From contig CAJTRG010000018.1 of assembly GCA_910578585.1 (NCBI GenBank), forward strand, positions 1-30,362: DNA of 30,362 bases, given 5' to 3'. A program made the translations under genes and the position numbers. The notes under the pieces were generated by a model. The model worked only from the letters and a program-made list of their open reading frames with translations, was not told the origin of the DNA and made no database searches. Source of the stretch: an uncultured Mailhella sp. GTDB lineage: Bacteria > Desulfobacterota > Desulfovibrionia > Desulfovibrionales > Desulfovibrionaceae. This document shows, piece after piece, positions 15,596-23,049 of the stretch. Numbering within the stretch: position 1 is the stretch's first letter; each line of letters begins with the position of its first letter.

Positions 15596-15627
15596 TTGAC
15601 TAATATATTTCTATAGTATAGTGTCAA
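15596..15627 (+). promoter_or_regulatory. Promoter region of Crp-like gene 1, with TTGAC/GTCAA inverted ends
   Basis: TTGACT (15596-15601) is a near-consensus -35 box, with TATAGT (15617-15622, 15-bp spacing) or TAGTGT (15619-15624, 17-bp spacing) as -10. Transcription would start at or just before ATG 15630, so the mRNA may be leaderless; no ribosome site is visible. The outer bases TTGAC and GTCAA are inverted, so an autoregulatory operator is possible but weak. Confidence 0.45.
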
Positions 15628-15629
15628 CT

Positions 15630-16304
15630 ATGATTAAAAGATACTTTGTTCCTCACCTCATTCAGGTCAATCCGGAATGGAGACACTTCAAAAAGCATAG
15701 TCAAGACATTGAAATTGACTATAAATCTCCTTATATTCCCAATGATTATGATTTAATTTTCATAAAAAAGGGCTATATAAAACTCTATTGCAAAACCAAC
15801 AAAAAGAATGAAGTCTTTACCCTGATTGTGGGGGAAAACTCCCTTGCCAATGTGGGCGGAGCAATCACAGGAGCAAATCGTTTTTCCAAGATCATCACGG
15901 ATACCAAGGCAGAATTACGCGTTTATGACTCCTATTTTTTCTGGGATTTGGATTTTATTCAGAAGCATGCATTACTCATTCAAGGGCTTTCAAAAGCCAT
16001 TGCCCGCTGCATGAATTTTCATATTATCCGTTCCCACTACAGCTGCTTTTATTCCAGCCTGCCCCAATTATGCCAAACCATTTTAACCATTTCCCGCGAC
16101 AATTACGACAGTCCTTCAGGCAGAGTCAAGCTCATTACCCAAAAGGATTTAGCTGACCTTAGCGGAATGCACCCAATCACAGCCTGCAACAATCTCAAAA
16201 AGCTTCGGGAAGCAGGCGTTATTGGAAAATTAACCCAACAATATATTGAAATTCTTGATATGGATCGTTTCAATCTTATTGCTACAAGCCAAATTATTCT
16301 CTAA
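15630..16304 (+). CDS. Crp/Fnr-family transcriptional regulator, gene 1
   Basis: A 224-residue protein with an N-terminal cyclic-nucleotide-binding-type beta barrel (YDLIFIKKGYIKLYCKTNKK, then FTLIVGENSLANVGG) and a C-terminal winged helix (ITQKDLADLSGMHPITACNN, then LKKLREAGVI). The sensor domain lacks the cAMP-binding PExSFGE pattern and has no N-terminal cysteine cluster, so the signal is unknown. I chose ATG 15630; a GTG nine bases upstream is possible. The gene diverges from pylT and is followed after five bases by a second regulator of the same type. Control of the Pyl cassette or TMA operon is inferred from position only. Confidence 0.85.
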   Translation: MIKRYFVPHLIQVNPEWRHFKKHSQDIEIDYKSPYIPNDYDLIFIKKGYIKLYCKTNKKNEVFTLIVGENSLANVGGAITGANRFSKIITDTKAELRVYDSYFFWDLDFIQKHALLIQGLSKAIARCMNFHIIRSHYSCFYSSLPQLCQTILTISRDNYDSPSGRVKLITQKDLADLSGMHPITACNNLKKLREAGVIGKLTQQYIEILDMDRFNLIATSQIIL

Positions 16305-16309
16305 CTACT

Positions 16310-17002
16310 ATGTATCCTACCAGTTTTGCCCACCTTTTCTTACGCCTGACCAATGTCAATGATAAATGGGCTTCTTTGCTGCCTGATTTCAAGCAAATTA
16401 TTTATAAGAAAAACAGTATCATCAAAGGCGTGGAACAATTTCTTTTCTTTCTGGAAAAAGGCAGTATTCACACATCCTTTACCAGTATTTCCGGCACAGA
16501 ATGGATATTCATTTTCCAGCAGCAGGGCTGTTTGTTTAATGAACTCTCCATTTTTGATAATTCCCTGAAATTTCAGTACACAACCAATTCAGAATGCACT
16601 GTGCGGCAAATTCCCATAAAGGCAATACAATCTCCTGGTTTTATTGAAAAACATCCGGATTTATATATCAACTTTATTGAAATGTTAGCCCTCAAAGAAT
16701 CTATCAGTTATTCCTATTTTTCTGATTTGGCCTATTCCTCTGCCAGAAGCAAAGTTTGTCAGGCTATTCTTGCCCTTGCCAATGAACACGACACAACGGT
16801 TTTCAATCCCGGTATTACCCAATCAGAAATCGGCGCCATGCTCGGCCTGCACCAGACCAGTGTTGCCCGCGTTATTCAAGAACTGAGAAAAGAACATATT
16901 TTAGGCGCATTTACGAAAAACCGTGCGGAAATTTTTGACATTGACCTGCTCAAGAAAATCAGCAATGAGGAATATCAGCCTCAGCCCAATTTTTATTTTT
17001 AG
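16310..17002 (+). CDS. Crp/Fnr-family transcriptional regulator, gene 2, ending in TAG
   Basis: A 230-residue paralogue-like regulator in tandem with gene 1. The N-terminal barrel shows QFLFFLEKGSIHTSFTSISG and GCLFNELSIFDNS, where NELSIF corresponds to the GE-containing loop of Crp. The C-terminal helix-turn-helix is ITQSEIGAMLGLHQTSVARV followed by IQELRKEHIL, a clear Crp-type recognition helix. The stop is TAG, the only such stop among the genes here apart from the mttB Pyl codon. Reading through it would add Pyl and 42 residues before a second TAG at 17129. The 230-residue form already has the normal family length, so termination is the simplest reading. Its DNA target is unknown. Confidence 0.85.
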   Translation: MYPTSFAHLFLRLTNVNDKWASLLPDFKQIIYKKNSIIKGVEQFLFFLEKGSIHTSFTSISGTEWIFIFQQQGCLFNELSIFDNSLKFQYTTNSECTVRQIPIKAIQSPGFIEKHPDLYINFIEMLALKESISYSYFSDLAYSSARSKVCQAILALANEHDTTVFNPGITQSEIGAMLGLHQTSVARVIQELRKEHILGAFTKNRAEIFDIDLLKKISNEEYQPQPNFYF

Positions 17003-17102
17003 TCTCTATTTCCTCCATTTTCTGAAACAACATCATTCCAATTAAAAATACCAAAAGAGTATGCTGAAAAAGTCCATATAAACCCCTCCCTGAACTTGAA
17101 TG

Positions 17103-17594
17103 TTAATCTATTTTATGGCGGCTTCCTATAGCATAGGCTATTTCATCATCAACTTCCCCCTGCCAGCCGTCCACCGTATTTTGCACGCAGTCAATACGGT
17201 GTGAATAGGGTTTGATATCCAGCAATGGTGTGCCGTCCAGCACATCAACCCCTTCAATAACAAGGATATTATTTTGCCGTTCCAGCAAACGCACAATGCT
17301 CATGCCAATGGGGTTTGGCCGTCCGGGCACACGGGTAGAAAATAATCCCCGTTTTACATTCTGAATAAAAGGCTTCACCATCAATGGTGCGGGATTTGCC
17401 CTGTGGCAGTGATAGAGCAAATAAATATGCGAATAGCCTTCCAGATCATTGAGCCCCTCTGCATATTCCGGAAAAACCTCAACTTTTCCCATAGCCCCCT
17501 CTGCATAACAGGGCTGTATGGGGCTTTTCGCCGGATCTGTATGTTCACTGTGAATAATGCCAATAGGCTGATAACAAAAGGTATTTTTGTTCAT
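17103..17594 (-). CDS. trmO: TrmO/TsaA-like SAM-dependent methyltransferase
   Basis: A 163-residue protein of the TrmO (YaeB, UPF0066) fold, which N6-methylates t6A37 of threonine tRNAs in E. coli. The family signatures are present: N-terminal YQPIGIIHSEH, the SAM-binding RGLFSTRVPGRPNPIGMS, and DVLDGTPLLDIKPY. It lacks the C-terminal extension of E. coli TrmO, and is the compact form common in archaea and anaerobes. It is 27 bases behind the BioB-like radical SAM gene and is the last gene in that cassette. In this context a small-molecule methylation role cannot be excluded; short members of the family are often of unknown substrate. Confidence 0.75.
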   Translation of the reverse strand: MNKNTFCYQPIGIIHSEHTDPAKSPIQPCYAEGAMGKVEVFPEYAEGLNDLEGYSHIYLLYHCHRANPAPLMVKPFIQNVKRGLFSTRVPGRPNPIGMSIVRLLERQNNILVIEGVDVLDGTPLLDIKPYSHRIDCVQNTVDGWQGEVDDEIAYAIGSRHKID

Positions 17595-17621
17595 ACTATT
17601 CTTTTCAATGCCTTTTATGCA

Positions 17622-18629
17622 TTATTTTTGCGGCACTTCATAGCCGGCTTCATGGAGAAGCGCAAAAGCTTCCGGTATGCCAAAGCCTGTCCAGGCTTCC
17701 TGATGTTCTGTCTGTTCACTGCGGGGAATTGAGCCAATTTCTGTGGTTACAACATTTGCCCCTGCCAGCAAACCTTGTTTGGAAGGAGGCACAACGCAAA
17801 CATCAGGAGTAGAACTTCCCCCGCAAATACGGCTGATTGCCACGATTTGGCTGACTCTGTCTTCACTAATGGGTTCTTTATCTCCAAAAGGCGTGTCTTT
17901 GACATTAATCCGAGCCATCACCCCACCCAAAGACGCGCGGCAATCCCGTGCGGCCAAAAGACGATCGACAATTTCATCGTTGCTGTGTTCAGGTCCAAGG
18001 GGTTCTATTAAATGATACAGCTTCAAGCCTGAATCACTGACCGCCTTCATGGTTGCCAGCCGTACCGCCGGATCAAAGCAGGTTGCCGTGCCTTCACCCA
18101 GGCGCAGGGTATGATAAACGCCTGCTATTCCGGCATTTTTCAGTTCTTTTCCCTGCTCAGCTGTCAATTCGCCTGTATTTACCACCAAAGCATATTGACC
18201 GGGAACTTCTGCACGAATTTTCTTTGCCAGCGCGCATAAACGTTCAAGGCTGTACACTTCTGTGGTACGCAGGGTAAACCAGGAAACATGCTGCGCCGCG
18301 GATAAACGGGCAACACGGATAATTTCTTCATCAGACCATTCTGATTCTTTCTTGATCAAGCCCCATTTTTCCCCAAAAGAGCAAAAGTGGCAGTTCATGG
18401 GGCAGGCTTTATTTTCAACCCCAACAGCGCTCCAAACCCTTCCCTGATTTTGGCAAAGTATGGCTGCCATTTCTCTTGCCTTTTTTCGCATAAGATCACT
18501 TTGCGGCGCATCAGGAGCAATTTCCAGCAAACGGAGAATTTCTTCCCGGGAAAGATTTTCTCCCTGCATGGTGCGGACACTCAAACCATCAAGAAAGGAT
18601 GAAAATGCATTCAACGTATTCGTGGCCAT
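17622..18629 (-). CDS. BioB/PylB-like radical SAM protein
   Basis: A 335-residue radical SAM enzyme. The cluster motif CPMNCHFC is at Cys76, Cys80 and Cys83, preceded by a helical N-terminus and followed by the barrel (HVSWFTLRTTEVYSLERL, YALVVNTGELTAEQ). The C-terminal GLLAGANVVTTEIGSIPR resembles the BATS domain of BioB, HydE and PylB. GGAG lies five bases before the ATG. It sits behind a NitT/TauT-type ABC transporter and before the TrmO-like gene, so the four products may process an imported compound. No biotin genes adjoin it, and it is too unlike BioB in its surroundings to give that name with confidence. The actual reaction is unknown. Confidence 0.8.
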   Translation of the reverse strand: MATNTLNAFSSFLDGLSVRTMQGENLSREEILRLLEIAPDAPQSDLMRKKAREMAAILCQNQGRVWSAVGVENKACPMNCHFCSFGEKWGLIKKESEWSDEEIIRVARLSAAQHVSWFTLRTTEVYSLERLCALAKKIRAEVPGQYALVVNTGELTAEQGKELKNAGIAGVYHTLRLGEGTATCFDPAVRLATMKAVSDSGLKLYHLIEPLGPEHSNDEIVDRLLAARDCRASLGGVMARINVKDTPFGDKEPISEDRVSQIVAISRICGGSSTPDVCVVPPSKQGLLAGANVVTTEIGSIPRSEQTEHQEAWTGFGIPEAFALLHEAGYEVPQK

Positions 18630-18692
18630 ATTTACTCCTCCATACTTCTATCTATGCAAAAATAAAGGATTTGTTCTCTATATTCAAGACTC

Positions 18693-19646
18693 TTAGTTGG
18701 TAAAGCCTGCAAAAACCATATGCCGAATATCGGGAACAGCTTTCAGGCGATTAATGCTCTTTAAAAATTCTGCTGTTTGTTCCAGACTGTTGAGGATGTT
18801 TTCATCAAGGCGAACTTCCCAAGTCAATTTACGAAGTGTATCTTGTTCCACCTTGACAGGGCTGCCTGTAGAGGAGCAAAGTTCCATGCCGGCAGCATCA
18901 GGATCACTCTTAATATAGTCAACGCCCTTGCGTGTGCCTTCAATAAGCGCCTGCAAAATTTCAGGATGTTCATCCGCAAAAACTTTTGTTGTTACCATTA
19001 TTAAAGGATAGGAATTTCCAAGGCCATTTAATGCGGTGAGAAACTGGGCATCAGGAATTTTTGTCAGGGCTAAGGTTGGAGAAGGTTCAGAAGCGGCAAA
19101 GGCATCAATACTGCCGCTGATAAGCGCTTCTGTTAAATTTTTTTGCGGCGTATTAACCAAGGTGACAGAAGACAATAAATCATGTTTCTTCAAAAAGAGA
19201 TTAATCCCGCCGTGCGTGCTGGAGCCAAAATGCACGCCGATCTTTTTCCCTGCCAAATCGCTGATTGTCTTGATATCGGCTTTTTTGGAAACAATAATGG
19301 AGTGCATGTCTTCACCGCCGCCATAGGAACACACAAGCACACAGGGACGGGCAGAAGCCAACGCAATAATCGCCGGAACATCACCCATTACCGCCACATC
19401 GGCACTGCCGCTGACAAGCGCTTCTGTTGCGGAAATTCCTGTGCTCATGCCTAAATCAACAGCTGCAAATTTCACATCCGGAGCAGTAAACCAGCCTTTT
19501 TTCAGCGCCAGAATTTGCGGTGCATAATGGACTTTCGCCGTGTACGCCAGACGGCATGTGGTTTCTGCCTGCGCTGCCGCGCCAAGTCCCAGAGAGAGAA
19601 AAATGAGCATCAAAAGACCAGCTAAAAGAACACGAACTTTACCCAT
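18693..19646 (-). CDS. NitT/TauT-family ABC transporter substrate-binding protein
   Basis: A 317-residue exported binding protein. The signal peptide is residues 1 to about 27 (hydrophobic LLAGLLMLIFLSLGLGAAA, cleavage after AQA). The mature part begins CRLAYTAKVHYAPQILALKK and contains GSADVAVMGDVPAIIA and LAGKKIGVHFGSSTHGGINL, typical of SsuA/TauA/NrtA-like proteins. The ligand could be a sulfonate, a thiamine-pyrimidine precursor or another small anion or heterocycle; sequence alone does not decide. It is third in the run permease-ATPase-binding protein. The first mature residue after the signal is not a lipobox cysteine, so it is likely periplasmic. Confidence 0.88.
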   Translation of the reverse strand: MGKVRVLLAGLLMLIFLSLGLGAAAQAETTCRLAYTAKVHYAPQILALKKGWFTAPDVKFAAVDLGMSTGISATEALVSGSADVAVMGDVPAIIALASARPCVLVCSYGGGEDMHSIIVSKKADIKTISDLAGKKIGVHFGSSTHGGINLFLKKHDLLSSVTLVNTPQKNLTEALISGSIDAFAASEPSPTLALTKIPDAQFLTALNGLGNSYPLIMVTTKVFADEHPEILQALIEGTRKGVDYIKSDPDAAGMELCSSTGSPVKVEQDTLRKLTWEVRLDENILNSLEQTAEFLKSINRLKAVPDIRHMVFAGFTN

Positions 19647-19661
19647 AACTATTTTCCCCTG

Positions 19662-20438
19662 TTAATATGCATTTCTGAATGAATTCGAGCCCAGCGTATT
19701 TGCCAGCTGTTCAGTCAGTTGTTTTAATTGAATAGCATTGCGGTCTCTTGCCCGCGGCACCGGCACGTCAAGAATTTGCGCCAAACCTTGCGGGGGCGAG
19801 TATAATAAAGCAATGCGATCTGCCATATACACAGCCTCATCCAATTGGTGAGTCACTAAAATCACTGTCCAGTTCTGCGTTTTCCACAATTGCAGAATTT
19901 CATCCTGAAGTCTGAAACGCGTTGCCGTATCAAGGGATGCCAGCGGTTCATCCAAAAGAAGAATATCCGGTTTCAAAATCAGGGCACGCGCCAAAGCCAC
20001 CCGCTGGCACATTCCGCCGGACAAAGAAGCCGGATAGGCTTGCGCAAAGGGCAAAAGCCCCACCATGGCCAGGGCATGTTCTACTTGTTCCTGCAATTCT
20101 TTTGCGGAAATATTTTGCCGGCGCAGGCCGTATGCCACATTTTCAAAGGCTGTCAGCCATGGAAACAAGGCATGTTTCTGGAATACGACTACTCGGTCAG
20201 GGCCGGCGCCCTGTATTTCTGTATCTTCTTTATAAATGGTACCCTGACTGGGAAGGAAAAATCCGGCAATGAGATTAATCAAGGTGGATTTTCCGCTGCC
20301 GCTTGGCCCTATCACTGCTAAAAATTCGCCTTTCTGCACAGTCAGCTCCGGAATGCTCAAGGCTTCCATTTGCCCGCGTCCTATGGGAGCAGGAAAGAAA
20401 TGATGAATATTTTTCAAATGCAGGATATCAGTTTTCAT
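19662..20438 (-). CDS. NitT/TauT-family ABC transporter ATPase
   Basis: A 258-residue ATPase with Walker A GPSGSGKSTLIN, signature LSGGMCQRVALARAL, Walker B ILLLDEPLASLD and switch His in LVTHQLDEAVYMADRI. The DEAVYMADRI tail of the switch is typical of TauB/SsuB/NrtD ATPases. Its ATG overlaps the end of the permease gene by 11 bases. It drives the permease at 20428-21279. The permitted substrate depends on the binding protein. Confidence 0.92.
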   Translation of the reverse strand: MKTDILHLKNIHHFFPAPIGRGQMEALSIPELTVQKGEFLAVIGPSGSGKSTLINLIAGFFLPSQGTIYKEDTEIQGAGPDRVVVFQKHALFPWLTAFENVAYGLRRQNISAKELQEQVEHALAMVGLLPFAQAYPASLSGGMCQRVALARALILKPDILLLDEPLASLDTATRFRLQDEILQLWKTQNWTVILVTHQLDEAVYMADRIALLYSPPQGLAQILDVPVPRARDRNAIQLKQLTEQLANTLGSNSFRNAY

Positions 20439-21279
20439 CTGCCGGCTTCCAGCGCTTTATGGTATGTTGTTCCAAAGGAACAAAAACAAATCGTTCCAAA
20501 GCAAGTCCGATCAAGGCAATAATCACAATGCAGGCAAAGGAGGATGCATAATCCATAGTCCAGCGGGACTGAATAATGGCAAAGCCAAGTCCCTGCCCGG
20601 AGCCCACAACCATTTCCGCCGCAACAAGCACGCGCCAGGATGTGCCCATGGCAATGCGCGTGCCGCTCAAAATATGGGGCAAGGCAGCGGGAAAATAAAT
20701 ACTTTTAAATATTCCCCAAAAACCATAGCCGCACATGCGCCCCACCCGCACATGGTCAGTATCCACATTGGAAAAGCCCATAAAGGTGGAAATGGCAATC
20801 ACCGGAAATGTTGTAAAAACAATAATTGCCAAAGTGGCTGTCGGCCCAAGCCCGAAAAGCAATATCACCACGGGTACCCATGCCAGACCGGGAATAAGCT
20901 GCAAAACTTCTACTGTGGGCATGCTGAGCGCCCGAAAAAATGAAAAGCAAAACGCTGCAAATGCATAGAGAACACCCGCGCCAAAAGCAATGTTAAAGCC
21001 AATAAACCAGCGCAGACAGCTTGCCAGCGTATGTTCATAAATAGTGAAATCCAAAAATAATGAACCGTTCAAAAGCCCCTGCAAACTGAGCAGACAATCA
21101 AAGGGCGTGGGAAAAGGAATGCCCCGTGTCCACTGAACAATACAGGCAAGAAGCTGCCATATTCCAAGGCCAAACAAGGCTGCCCCCGCTGTTTTCAAAA
21201 ATTGTGTCTGCTGTTTATGCAAAAAAGAGGTATTTAACATGCGCATGCTCATACAACCCGCTTTAACATTTTTCTTCAC
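20428..21279 (-). CDS. NitT/TauT-family ABC transporter permease
   Basis: A BPD-type permease of up to 283 residues with about six membrane helices and the ATPase-contact EAA-like loop near GTRIAMGTSWRVLVAAEMVV, typical of the TauC/SsuC group. The longest frame starts at GTG 21279. ATG codons at 21252 and 21246 are alternatives and none has a strong ribosome site, so the start is uncertain by about ten residues. It is first in the cassette and lies 120 bp downstream of the mttB terminator, so it probably has its own promoter, which I could not identify clearly. Confidence 0.88.
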   Translation of the reverse strand: MKKNVKAGCMSMRMLNTSFLHKQQTQFLKTAGAALFGLGIWQLLACIVQWTRGIPFPTPFDCLLSLQGLLNGSLFLDFTIYEHTLASCLRWFIGFNIAFGAGVLYAFAAFCFSFFRALSMPTVEVLQLIPGLAWVPVVILLFGLGPTATLAIIVFTTFPVIAISTFMGFSNVDTDHVRVGRMCGYGFWGIFKSIYFPAALPHILSGTRIAMGTSWRVLVAAEMVVGSGQGLGFAIIQSRWTMDYASSFACIVIIALIGLALERFVFVPLEQHTIKRWKPADEN

Positions 21280-21398
21280 GCTAGCATGAAATTAAAGGAA
21301 AAAATACTGCATTCGCTAATTCTGCGGAAAAAATTTAATAATTTTTAGAAAAAGAATATGCTGATTTTTTTAATTACTCTTACAGTATATAATAAACA

Positions 21399-21426
21399 AA
21401 AGGGCACTATATAAATAGTGCCCTTT
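21399..21426 (-). terminator. Terminator of the TMA operon behind mttB
   Basis: AAAGGGCACTAT pairs perfectly with ATAGTGCCCTTT across a four-base loop, 12 perfect pairs. On the minus strand it is followed by TTGTTTATT. It lies 29 bases behind the mttB stop and insulates the ABC transporter cassette from TMA-operon transcription. Confidence 0.85.
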
Positions 21427-21455
21427 AATGTTATTTTGAGAGGAAACAATCTGAA

Positions 21456-22976
21456 TTAATAAAGATTATTATCAATAAAGCGTTTTTCTTCTTTGCCCTT
21501 CCAGAAATCAGCAACGCCCAATTCTTCTTCAGCTTCGATAAGAATATTGCGGATTGCCTTTACTTGTTCAGGGCTGAGTGGATTCTTTTGCTTATGGGTA
21601 GCAAGAATATTTTTAGCTCTTTCGCGAGCTTGTTCGTAAATATCAGGTTTACCGGAGCGAACCCACATATCATAGTTTTCACGGTTCATTAAGTTATAGG
21701 TACTTAACATACCGAGATTTTCCATTGTATCCATTTCAGCAAGATACGTACCGAATGGGCCAACTTCTTTGATCATGTCAGTGCAAAGATTTGAGGCGTC
21801 AACCTTGAAGCCTGCCAGCATACGCAATACATAATCAACAACTTCGTCGTCCACAAGCAAGGTAGGAATGTCGAACGTGATACCCGTCTCAAGCATACCC
21901 TGACCAAAAAGAACACTAGCACCTGCAAGTGCGGTCATAAGGCGGTTGAGCGCGCGTTCGGCTCCAGCTTGCATATCGCTGCATTTGCTGTCTGTCTAGC
22001 CACCGGCAATATAACTTGGGATATTGTAGTATTTAGACATACGAGCATGAGCTGCGTTCAGAATAAATACTTCAGGAGCACCAACAAGAGAAAGACCTTT
22101 CTTCATATCCATAACACAGGCAGAAGAACCGTAGAATGTTGGATTTCCTTTATTGACGCATTGCATCAATGTATTGAAAGCAAGGAAGTCTGCGTTATGC
22201 ACAGCAACACTGCCGGCATAGTGGATTGGAGAAGTAGCGCCTTGTTGAACCATAACAAGAATATGGTTGGGAAGGCCGGCTTCAGAAACAATCATTGCAT
22301 TTTCGCAAGCTTCTTCAGAAATACGCAAAGGACTGATGGTTGTGTGGTTGAAAGCAGTACGAGGACGTTTCTTAAGTTCTTCCTTACCGCCGGCAGCAAC
22401 TTCAGCCATTTGGAGCATCTTCTTGGTTTGGAATGGAGATGCTGAAACCAGGTGCATTGGTTTACTGGTATAGCAGAAAGCAACTTCAGCGTTGTGCATG
22501 GAAGCAGATTCTGCCGGAACGTCTTGTGGTCCAATAGCACGGTTATATATATGAATATTATCAAGAGCATCAACAACGCGAACAATATCAACAGCATCTT
22601 GCTTAATGGTTGAACGACGTTCGCCGGTATTCAAATCCAGGGTAAAAATACCTTCACCAAAGTTAGATGCATAAACCTGGTCTTGAGCCATGTGGATGTC
22701 ATCTTCTTCAGTTCTGCCATAATGGGTAAATTCTGATGGAATAGCTTCCAACATATCTTCAACTAAGTGACGAGGAAAATGTGTGCAGCCTTCGCTGTCT
22801 TCCCAACATCCATGATCACGTAAAACTTCACGGGCTTTTTCGCTGCCAAAGGAAACGCCGCGATCTTTTAAAACTTCTATTGAAGCCTCATGAATTTTTT
22901 CACAGTCTTTTTCTTTGAGGAAGTTAAGAGAAATTCCAACTCCATCTTTAAGACTTGAATGTGCCCACCTCTTCAT
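21456..22976 (-). CDS. mttB: Trimethylamine methyltransferase MttB with in-frame pyrrolysine
   Basis: MttB transfers one methyl group from trimethylamine to the Co(I) corrinoid of MttC, releasing dimethylamine. The gene is 507 codons long including the TAA stop. Codon 327 is TAG (plus strand 21996-21998). Reading it as Pyl (O) gives SYIAGG-O-TDSKCSDMQAGAE, the Pyl site of the MttB barrel, and the frame continues for 179 further residues to a normal C-terminus. Total length (506 residues) agrees with about 495-500 in archaeal MttB. The start MKRWAHSSLKDGVG has GAGG seven bases upstream. A small palindrome lies in the 73-bp gap behind the activator gene. Standard gene callers would split this gene in two. 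The complete Pyl cassette 6 kb away supports translation as one protein. Confidence 0.96.
21996..21998 (-). other. Pyrrolysine codon (TAG) of mttB
   Basis: In-frame amber codon 327 of mttB, read as pyrrolysine by the CUA anticodon of pylT. The flanking residues AGG and TDSK match the MttB active-site sequence as I know it. No other in-frame stop occurs between 22976 and the TAA at 21456. Confidence 0.95.
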
Positions 22977-23018
22977 AAGAAAACCTCTTTTTGAGTATTA
23001 AGATGTGCTTTTAATAAT

Positions 23019-23032
23019 GTGGATAAATCCAC
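23019..23032. repeat. Small palindrome between the activator gene and mttB
   Basis: GTGGAT-AA-ATCCAC, six base pairs, in the 73-bp leader of mttB. It may be a weak processing or pausing hairpin that lets mttB be expressed at a level different from the upstream genes. No T-tract follows. Confidence 0.35.
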
Positions 23033-23049
23033 TCCATAGCCAATCCTGT

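Noticed and set aside
17123..17141. A third copy of the shared operator: the minus strand reads ATAGCCTATGCTATAGGAA, 15 of 19 positions like copy B
   Set aside because: It lies inside the 3' coding end of the TrmO-like gene (encoding EIAYAIGS), not upstream of a gene on that strand. I treat it as probable chance, though it is a caution for the motif's specificity.
17622..18629. Naming this gene bioB or a second pylB
   Set aside because: The cluster motif and BATS-like end fit the wider group, but no biotin genes adjoin and the sequence differs clearly from the true PylB at 13197-14210.
21996..22976. mttB as a truncated gene plus a second small gene, i.e. a pseudogene
   Set aside because: Only one TAG separates two perfectly in-frame halves, it falls at the known Pyl site of MttB, and a full Pyl decoding cassette is present.
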